Origin: Azolla caroliniana
Lineage: Eukaryota; Polypodiophyta
Direction: 5' to 3'
DNA length: 64,000 nucleotides
Assembly (NCBI GenBank): GCA_043228905.1
Contig: JBHGNT010000014.1
Location: 13,082,001-13,146,000 of the forward strand
In this document: positions 56,701 to 64,000 of the stretch, piece by piece
How the letters are laid out: every line of letters starts with the position of its first letter
Position numbering within the stretch: position 1 is the stretch's first letter
The notes under the pieces: model-generated
What the model saw: the letters and a program-made list of their open reading frames with translations, nothing else
Databases searched by the model: none
Told to the model about the DNA's origin: nothing
Position numbers and translations under genes: made by a program

Positions 56701-57581
56701 GTGAGTTGTCGGCTAGTGGAAGCCGACTCGCGTATCGTCTTACGACATTCTTCTTCGTGGTGGCCGATTTTTACGCAATATCTACATTCGACCGACCTTT
56801 GTCAGTTCGGACCAGAATGGAAGCTCCCCCTTCTTCCGAAGGTTCCTCGATGGCTTCCGTCTTGATACCGAAATTGCGAGTTGTTTTCGTAAGTTGGGCC
56901 TCGTCCGCCTCGTCCTTGGCCGAATCGACCTCTTCTTGCACGACCGCGTCCTCTTCCTCCGTCCGAATGTGTGTAGAGCATTTGGCCATCCGAGGCACTA
57001 CTCCTTGTTCGAACATGGTTTTCTTCGACCAACAACATGGATTGAAGATTGAAGAACGAGGGCGGATTCTCCAGTGTGAGTACGGCGGTCCGCATCGCGC
57101 CGAATCTTGGTGCAAGGCTGCCGAGGCATATTTGCACCATCTTGTCATCCTCCATGTTTACACTTATTGAGCCGAGAGAATCACAAAGCTCCTTGATATT
57201 CAAGGTGTAGCTTGTGATAGACATATCCCTTTGTTGGATATTATTCAACTCTTGGCGGAGTTGAAGCTTTCTCGAGGTAGTGTTGGCGGCGAAAATCTTT
57301 CGTAGATTCTCCCACGCTTCCTTCGGTGTCTTGGTTTCTCGAATGTACCCGAGCATGTGGTCGTGAACACATGTCGCCAAGCAATACATCACTCGGCTTG
57401 CCGCTTGCTCCCACGTTGCATAGTCGGCGTCTTCCGGGTTGGGCTAATTTTCTTGTGCTCCTTTGATGTAGCTCCAATAGCCTTGGCCGACAAGATATTG
57501 GTGCATCTTGTACTCCCAAGATGCAAAGTTGTTGCGATCCAACTGCTCGCTAGGGAGAGCGCTCCCCATTTGAGTATTCAT
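56701..57581 (-). pseudogene. gag of copia C (broken)
   Basis: Start at 57579-57581: MNTQMGSALPSEQLDRNNFA. A TAG stop falls after KGAQEN (about 57443). The frame then continues with LGYIRETKTPKEAWENLRKI, SVNMEDDKMVQICLGSLAPR, a Gly/Arg-rich spacer and, one frame over, zinc knuckle CRYCVKIGHHEEEC (56753-56793). This is the nucleocapsid protein, close to that of element A. Confidence 0.85.
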
Positions 57582-57738
57582 TGTCGATGTAGATTTCTTC
57601 CTTCTTTCCTTTTCCTTCTCTCTCGAACACCAGCTATGTAGTCGCACTACGATAGCGATGAGCCGGTTCTTCTTGAACGTCGGTGTAGAGCACAACACAC
57701 GATCACGATGAGGCGAGTGGGCTAGATCGAGCTACCAA

Positions 57739-57753
57739 ATCGCTCTGATACCA
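57739..57753 (-). promoter_or_regulatory. Primer-binding site of copia C
   Basis: On the minus strand tggtatcagagcg directly follows the 5' LTR, with no spacer. It fits initiator tRNA-Met. Confidence 0.85.
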
Positions 57754-58135
57754 TGTAAAGAATCGGATATGATTCTTGTGTGGCGGAAGAGATGTGTGTT
57801 ATGTGTATGTGTGAGAGGAATTAGAGAAGAGAATAGAAACACAAGATAGATAAGGTAGAGAAATGAAATACTCAAGAAGAAGATGTATATTCACAAGTAG
57901 AATGAGAAATGAAAATGTAGCATTACAAGGAGTCACAATCGACTTAGTATGAAGTATGAGGAGGGTGCTTTATATAGAGTCACCCTCTCTCTTCATTAAC
58001 TTTACAACAACCACTCTCTCTCTCTTGGGGAATGTGAAGACTCATAGTCATGGGGAATATGTAACTCATTAGTTATGTGTCATAGAATATGATTCTATGA
58101 CACATAGTTAATGTGTAGAGAGTAGTGGTGTGACT

Positions 58136-58797
58136 TGTTGGTAGACAGGTCCCTCCGGATGGGAAGGGAGAAGAACAGTGCCGACGAACAAACTCGGCCG
58201 AGGCCGACAGGCCGAGGCCGAAACGGAGAGCCGGATGGTGTAGGCCCGGTATGAACCGGATGAGGAGTACCCGACTTCGGAGAGTCGGATGGTGTAGGCC
58301 CGGTATGAACCGGATGAGGAGTACCCGACTGCGGAGAGCCGGATGGAGCCCATCGAGGCTACATTTGTAAATAGCCGAAAAGTCATATTAGTATAAATAT
58401 GACTTAGGGCAAACTTTTAGTTGTAGTCGTTTTTGTTGTTATTCTTCCTTGTTGGTGCAAGAAGAAATCAGAGCGCGTAACTGTACACCGAGAGAGAGAG
58501 AGAGAGAGACGAGATCGTTGCCTCTGTTGTAACCGCCGCCTGTGGCGAAGATCTGAGAGCACGAGGTCGTTGCCTCAGTGATCTCACTGTTGTATATTTC
58601 TACATTGTGACAGTTTGCAGCTTGTGTGCTGCCGTGGTTTTTTCCCCTATCTTGGGGTTTTCCACATATACCTCCTGTGTACCATTTCTTCTCATTTGTG
58701 TCGCGTTTCATTACCTGTTTTTCTGTGTATGAAAAGAATCTCGGTTGTGGCCGAGCGTCGGACATAAGGAACGTCAAGTTCTCAACAAGTGGTATCA
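58136..58797 (+). repeat. 5' LTR of copia D
   Basis: It has U3 minisatellite units (gccggatggtgtaggcccgg, tatgaaccggatgaggagta) and a TATA box in an inverted repeat (58381-58404). A (GA)n tract at 58491-58509, the motif gtggttttttcccctatctt and the end CTCAACA complete it. It is one 31-bp repeat shorter than the 3' LTR, and its GA tract is also shorter. Confidence 0.92.
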
Positions 58798-58799
58798 GA

Positions 58800-58812
58800 G
58801 CAAAATCGACAC
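58800..58812 (+). promoter_or_regulatory. Primer-binding site of copia D
   Basis: tggtatcagagca starts two bases after the LTR and matches the plant copia initiator tRNA-Met site. Confidence 0.85.
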
Positions 58813-58817
58813 AGAAA

Positions 58818-60500
58818 ATGGACGAATCGTTTGGCGGCATGTTCAAGCTCACCGGCTCCAACTATTCAGTGTGGAAGTCGAAGATGAGGGACATGCTCGT
58901 GGTTAAAGACCTCTGGCTGCCGGTTCAGTTCGGGGACAAGAGACCGGACAAAATCGACGCCGCGATATGGGAGGTGATGCACATGAAGACAACGGCGTAC
59001 ATACGGTGCTTCATCGACATGAGCCTGTACAACAACTTCAATGAAGAGAGCAAGGCTCATGAGCTCTGGGAGAAGATCGGCATAATGTTCCAGAACAAAA
59101 ATGCTGTCAATCAGGTGTCGGTATTCCGGAAGCTAGTAAGACTCCGGTACCAAGATGGCTTCAGCATGGCGGAGCATATGAATGCCTTCCAGGGGCTGAT
59201 TCACCAGGCAACGTCATTGGAAGTACCTCTTGCCAATGAGGTCCTAGCACTACTCCTGCTCGGTTCCCTCCCGGATAGCTGGGAGACGTTGGTTGTCACT
59301 TTGGGCAACGCCGGGCCGGAAGGAAAACGGTTATCCCTAGCAAGAGTCAAGTCGAGCTTGCTAGATGAGGAGGCTCGTCGGAAAGACAAAGATACGAGCT
59401 CCGACTCCAAAGCGCTCCTTACCGAATCGGAACGCGGAAGATATAGAAACCGTAGTCCCCAGAACCGGGAGAAGTCGGGGACACGGTCAAAGTCAAGGGG
59501 GAGGCCTACTTGCTTCTATTGCGGCAAGCCGGGACACTTCCAAAAGAACTGTCGGCATTTCCGTAAAGACAAGGAAACCGACGGTACTGATTCGAAGCAA
59601 ACCCCGAACCGGAACGGTACAGACCGGAACGGTAAAGACCAGAGGGGGCCGGACCGGAAGGGAACGACGGCAATTGCGGCAAGTGAAGAGGAGTTGATGC
59701 TCATCACCGAGGAGAGTGAGATAAACCATGCCGGCGATGAGATGACCTGGGTGGTAGACTCCGGAGTGTCGTTCCACCTTACCCCGGACCGGAAATGCTT
59801 CTCATCCTACTCAGCCGGTGATCACGGCTGTGTCCGGATGGGGAACGAAGGAACATGCCGAATTGTCGGCATACGAGACGTGTGGTTGACAACACCAACC
59901 GGATGCAAGTTGCTGTTGAAAGATGTCTGACACGTTCCGGAAGTTCGTCTGAACCTGATATCAGCCGGTCGGCTAGATGATGAAGGCTACACGGGTAGCA
60001 TCCGGAACGGTGTCATGAAGTTCAGCAAAGGGAGCCTGATTGTGGCTCGGGCCCGTAAGGTAAACACACTGTACCTGATGAATGTCCGGTTATGTCCGGA
60101 AGAAGTGAACGTGGCTTCCGACACTGCCGGTGAGCTGTGGCACAAGAGGCTATGTCACATGAGTGAGAAGGGGATGAAGAGGCTTGCAGAAGACAACCTC
60201 ATTCCAGTGAAGAACGTGCATTTAGAGAAGTGCACTGATTGTCTGGCCGGTAAGCAGAACCGGACCTCCTTCCGACCAAGGCCACCGATGAGACGTAATG
60301 CACCACTGGAGTTGGTGCATACGGATGTTTGTCAAGTAGACACGAAGTCACATGCCGGAGCGCAGTACTTCGTGACGTTCATAGATGACCACAACCGGAA
60401 GCTGTGGGCCACACCGCTGAAGACGAAGGATCAGGTGTTATCAGTCTTCAAAGAGCTCCACGCGAGAGTGGAAAGAGAAACCGGCCGGAAGCTGCCGGGG
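58818..60500 (+). pseudogene. gag, protease and front of integrase of copia D
   Basis: Start MDESFGGMFKLTGSNYSVWK at 58818. Gag then has LRYQDGFSMAEHMNAFQGLI and zinc knuckle CFYCGKPGHFQKNC (about 59512-59553). Protease is WVVDSGVSFHLTPD (DSGV for DSGA). A TGA at 59927-59929 stands where B has Arg (likely CGA to TGA), ending the first 371 codons. The frame continues with [51 protein letters not shown] and [20 protein letters not shown]. At about 60493 a 32-bp deletion relative to B removes ADNGGEY, including the second catalytic Asp, and shifts the frame. Confidence 0.9.
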
Positions 60501-62907
60501 GCAGTTCGAGGAGTACTGCCGCTCGAAGGGAATCCGGCTCGAATTTACCGTGCCGAAGATGCCGGAACTAAACGGACTGGCCGAGAGGATGAACCGGACC
60601 ATAATGGAGAGGGTCCGGAGTATGCTAGCGCATGCAAAACTACCCAAGAAGTTTTGGGCTGAGGCACTGTCGACGGCGACATATGTGATAAACAGATCAC
60701 CCTCAGTACCCTTGGACGGAGACACGCCACAGAGAGTATGGACCGGTAAGGAAGTGTCCTACCGGCATCTGAGGGTGTTCGGGTGTCTCGCGTACGTGCA
60801 TGTGGCAAAGGACCGGAGAGGAAAGTTAGATCCAAAGACCCGGCCATGCATATTCCTCGGTTACGGTGACGATGAGTTCGGCTACCGAGTGTGGGACCCG
60901 GTCGACAAGAAGGTATTCCGGAGTCGAGATATTATCTTCATGGAGGACAAGACGCTCGACGACTGGGAGTCGGAGAAGAAGATAATGAACTCCGAGTCGA
61001 CCGGTAAGGATAGACTCTACAATGAGCAGACCCAACCGGCAAGAGACCGGTCAGCACTCGAGGAACCAGCCGGTTACGGTGAGGATACCGAACCGGCAGA
61101 AGAAGAAGTAGAGGAAGCTGAGACCGGAACCGGTCAAGACCCCGAATCGGATTCGGATGAAGAGCAAATGGAGGAAGCTGAGACCGGAACCAGTCAAGAC
61201 CCCGAATCGGATTCGGATGAAGAGAAAATGGAGGAACCGGTTACCGAAGCCCGAAGACGTAGATATCCTCTCAGAGAGAGAAGGGTGCCCCGGAGATTTC
61301 CGGATGCAGAGCATGTCCTGCTGACCGATGAGGGGGAGCCGGAAAGCTTCGAAGAAGCGAAGGAAGACACCCACAGCCGAAAATGGTTAAGTGCCATGCA
61401 GGATGAGATGGATTCCCTGCATGAGAACCATACGTACGAATTGGTGGAGCTGCCGAAAGGAAAGCGGGCACTCCGAAACAAGTGGGTGTTCAAGTTGAAA
61501 CCGGGAGATGCCAGCAACCCCCCGAGATACAAAGCCAGGATCGTGGTGAAGGGGTTCCAGCAGAAGAAGGGCGTGGACTTCGATGAAATATTCGCCCCGG
61601 TAGTAAAGATGACCTCCATCCGGACGGTGCTGAGTATAGCAGCAAGCATGGACCTCGAGGTAGAGCAGCTGGACGTGAAGACGACATTCCTTCATGGCGA
61701 CCTCGAAGAGGAGATCTACATGCAGCAACCAGAAGGATTTGTGGAGAAAGGGAAGGAGCACCTGGTATGCCGGTTGAAGAAGAGCCTATACGGACTGAAG
61801 CAGGCTCCCCGGCAATGGTACCGGAAGTTCGACTCCTTCATGACCGATCAAGGGTACCACAAGACGCAGGCCGATCACTGCGTGTTTGTGAAGAAGTTCG
61901 AAGGAGGGGACTTCCTGATACTTCTCATGTACGTGGATGACATGTTGATCGTCGGACGAGACCAAGGCAAAATACGGATGCTGAAGAAGGCTCTCAACCG
62001 GACCTTCTCAATGAAAGACTTGGGTCCGGCAAGACAGATGTTGGGGATGCACATCATTCGGGACCGGTCAGTGAAGCAATTATGGCTGTCACAGGAGAAG
62101 TATGTGACAAGGGTGCTTCACCGGTTCAACATGTCAGATGCAAAACCGGTCGGATCGACACTTCCGGCAAACTGCAAGTTGTCCGGCAAGCAAAGCCCGA
62201 AGACAAAAGGAGAGAAGGAAGATATGATGAAGATTCCATATGCCTCTGCCGTCGGGAGCTTGATGTACGCAATGGTTTGTACCCGACCGGACATTGGATA
62301 CGCAGTCGGAGTGGTGAGCCGGTTCATGAGTAATCCCGGCAAGGAGCATTGGAACGCGGTCAAATGGATACTCCGGTATTTGAAGGGCACTTCAAATATG
62401 TGTCTCCGATTCGGCTCCGGAAAACCTCAACTGGACGGTTTCACCGATTCGGACATGTTGGCTGATGTGGATACCAGCCGGTCTACATCCGGGTATGTGA
62501 TGACATATGCAGGGGGAGCTGTTTCGTGGCAGTCGAGGCTGCAGAAGACGGTTGCATTGTCAACCACAGAGGCGGAGTACATGGCGGCTGTAGAAGCAGG
62601 CAAGGAAATATTATGGATGAAGGACTTCATTGGAGAGCTCGGTATCCGACAACAGGAATACCGACTCTATTGCGACAGTCAAAGTGCCATCCACCTTGCT
62701 AAGAATGCGGTCTACCATTCCCGGACGAAGCATATCCAGCGGAGGTATCACTGGATCCGGGAAAGGGTAGATGACCAGGAGTTCGCACTTGCGAAGATCC
62801 ACACGGCCGAGAACGAGTCAGATATGCTGACCAAAGTGCTGACACCCGACAAGCTGGACGCATGCCGGAAGAGGATCGGGCTGGAAAGACACCCCATGCC
62901 GGAGTGA
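60501..62907 (+). pseudogene. Integrase end, RT and RNase H of copia D (long open frame, no own start)
   Basis: An 800-codon stretch is open to the stop at 62905-62907 (PMPE). Integrase end: [20 protein letters not shown] (Glu kept), [20 protein letters not shown]. Then an acidic spacer with a 22-residue duplication (EEAETGTGQDPESDSDEE / EEAETGTSQDPESDSDEE). [77 protein letters not shown] (YVDD box). RNase H: LDGFTDSDMLADVDTSRSTS, STTEAEYMAAVEAGKEILWM, LYCDSQSAIHLAKN and a final domain end LTPDKLDACRKRIGLERHPM. RT and RNase H motifs look intact, but this part is cut off from gag by the upstream shift. Confidence 0.92.
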
Positions 62908-62917
62908 AGGGGGAGTT
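62906..62917 (+). promoter_or_regulatory. Polypurine tract of copia D
   Basis: gaagggggagtt directly follows the pol stop and precedes the 3' LTR, the same as in B. Confidence 0.8.
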
Positions 62918-63294
62918 TGTTGGTAGACAGGTCCCTCCGGATGGGAAGGGAGAAGAACAGTGTCGACGAACAAACTCAGCCGAGGCCAACAGGCCAAGGC
63001 CGAAACGGAGAGCCGGATGGTGTAGGCCCGGTATGAACCGGATGAGGAGTACCCGACTTCGGAGAGTCGGATGGTGTAGGCCCGGTATGAACCGGATGAG
63101 GAGTACCCGACTGAGGAGAGCCGGATGAGGAGTACCCGACTGCGGAGAGCCGGATGGAGCCCATCGAGGCTACATTTGTAAATAGCCGAAAAGTCATATT
63201 AGTATAAATATGACTTAGGGCAAACTTTTAGTTGTAGTCGTTTTTGTTGTTATTCTTCCTTGTTGGTGCAAGAAGAAATCAGAGCGCGTAACTG

Positions 63295-63333
<39 letters not shown>

Positions 63334-63610
63334 GAGGTCGTTGCCTCTGTTGTAACCGCCGCCTGTGGCGAAGATCTGAGAGCACGAGGTCGTTGCCTCA
63401 ATGATCTCACTGTTGTATATTTCTACATTGTGACAGTTTGCAGCTTGTGGGCTGCCGTGGTTTTTTCCCCTATCTTGGGGTTTTCCACGTATACCTCCTG
63501 TGTACCATTTCTTCTCATTTGTGTCGCGTTTCATTACCTGTTTTTCTGTGTATGAAAAGAATCTCGGTTGTGGCCGAGCGTCGGACATAAGGAACGTCGA
63601 GTTCCCAACA
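62918..63610 (+). repeat. 3' LTR of copia D
   Basis: 693 bp. It differs from the 5' LTR by one additional U3 repeat near 63110-63140 (gaggagagccggatgaggag), a longer (GA)n tract (63299-63331) and a few substitutions, including CCCAACA instead of CTCAACA at the end. Confidence 0.92.
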
Positions 63611-63695
63611 TGACTCTTGCCCTTTGAGTAATCATAGATTCTCAAAAGCTGTGTTCACATGTTGTGCTATATTGAGCTTGATTCTCAACAATGTG

Positions 63696-64000
63696 CAATA
63701 TGCAAAGGGGAGAAAAAACACCAAGATCATCAAGTTTTGCAAAAGGCTAGGGGTCAAAGGAAAATGAGATTTAAAAAATATCAAAATATAGCTCAAATGA
63801 TAAGAGCTATGCATTGGAACAACAAAGGTGAAGGGTTTGATATCCATAAAGTGCCATGGAGGGGAAAATGATTTGCAGTGCTTGAGTGAGGAAGGGAAAA
63901 TGTGTTGTAAATATGAACATGATAATGCACTATTTTTATTAAATTGGCAAAGGAGCCCAAAAATGCCATAAAATATGTAAGACAACTCATTATTTAGTTT
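63696..64000. other. Right flank of copia C
   Basis: AT-rich DNA holding the tRNA-like sequence at 63785-63850. The minus-strand open frames here are not recognisable proteins. Confidence 0.4.
63780..63850 (+). mobile_element. tRNA-like SINE head (box A and box B)
   Basis: Box A atagctcaaatga (63788-63800) and box B gggtttgatatcc (63833-63845) lie 45 bases apart, as in a tRNA. The intervening arm does not pair as a good anticodon stem. It is a tRNA-derived SINE head or decayed tRNA copy, the fourth in the window. Confidence 0.5.

Larger units (their letters stand above)
58136..63610 (+). mobile_element. Ty1/copia retrotransposon D (in 5' LTR of C)
   Basis: 5475 bp, LTRs 58136-58797 (662 bp) and 62918-63610 (693 bp), both starting TGTTGGTAGACAGG. 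The target duplication tgact (58131-58135 and 63611-63615) is perfect. PBS, gag-pol in one frame, and PPT are present. It is the least decayed element in the window, but a nonsense codon and a 32-bp integrase deletion disable it. It is closely related to B and to the solo LTR at 53418. Confidence 0.95.
53095..63690 (-). mobile_element. Ty1/copia retrotransposon C (carries a solo LTR and element D)
   Basis: On the plus strand it starts TGTAAAGAATC and ends TTCTCAACA, with a perfect 5-bp duplication atgtg (53090-53094 and 63691-63695). Left LTR 53095-54293 holds a solo LTR; right LTR 57754-63690 holds element D. With the insertions removed both LTRs are 457 bp. On the minus strand the order is PBS, gag, protease, integrase, RT, PPT, but the second half of RT and all RNase H are missing, and several frames are broken. 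It is the same lineage as element A (both LTRs start TGTTGAG and the gag proteins are alike). Confidence 0.92.
57754..63690 (-). repeat. 5' LTR of copia C (split by element D)
   Basis: Its parts are 57754-58135 and 63616-63690. It is colinear with the 3' LTR at 457 bp. It contains the same inverted repeat tgtcatagaatatgattctatgaca, intact here and not interrupted by the solo LTR (insertion points differ: offset 323 in one LTR and 382 in the other). Confidence 0.88.

Noticed and set aside
61194-61649. Minus-strand open frames over copia D
   Set aside because: They are shadows of the long RT/RNase H frame in GC-rich DNA.

Overview
The window is nuclear DNA of a seed plant, most likely an angiosperm. 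The evidence is short exons with GT..AG introns, a plant LRR receptor-kinase gene, a germin-like protein gene, decayed PPR, plastidic-glucose-transporter and P450 sequences, and a large load of Ty1/copia, Ty3/gypsy and LINE retroelements. I cannot name the species. Only two host genes look potentially functional: the 3' half of an LRR receptor-like kinase (708-2310, + strand, five exons in frame) and a complete four-exon germin-like protein (9199-10224, +). A 100-base run of N lies at 2645-2744.

From 2.7 to 38 kb the DNA is AT-rich and mostly old debris. It holds three L1-type LINE fragments, all on the minus strand (zinc-finger tail, RT and endonuclease parts), and three pieces of a second, probably RTE-like, LINE family on the plus strand. 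It also holds a chromovirus (Ty3/gypsy with chromodomain) fragment with its 3' LTR, another gypsy RT/RNase H fragment, a PPR relic and a sugar-transporter relic. Two structural repeats stand out. One is a ~1.7-kb foldback-like inverted repeat at 24.8-26.6 kb, with an array of short palindromes in its centre. The other is a ~2.3-kb array at 30.9-33.2 kb whose units carry a different palindrome of similar design.

From 38 to 51.1 kb a CYP72-clan P450 coding exon has been split by a four-deep stack of LTR-element insertions. A solo LTR (38123-50000 overall) lies in the exon. Copia element A (38962-49960, +) lies in that solo LTR. Copia element B (42684-48681, -) lies in the RNase H region of A. 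A second solo LTR (47904-48667) lies in the 5' LTR of B. Matching or near-matching target-site duplications can be read at every level, which gives the order of events.

From 53.1 to 63.7 kb there is a second nest. Copia element C (53095-63690, -, same lineage as A) carries a solo LTR (53418-54154) in one LTR and copia element D (58136-63610, +, same lineage as B) in the other, again with perfect duplications. None of A to D is intact. A has lost the integrase/RT joint and C the second half of RT plus RNase H. B has a frameshift, a nonsense codon and a probable catalytic Glu-to-Lys change in integrase. D has a nonsense codon and a 32-bp deletion removing an integrase catalytic Asp.

Four tRNA-like (box A / box B) sequences are scattered through the window, two of them inside LTR sequences. 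The B, D and solo LTRs share a U3 minisatellite and a TATA box set in the loop of a conserved inverted repeat.
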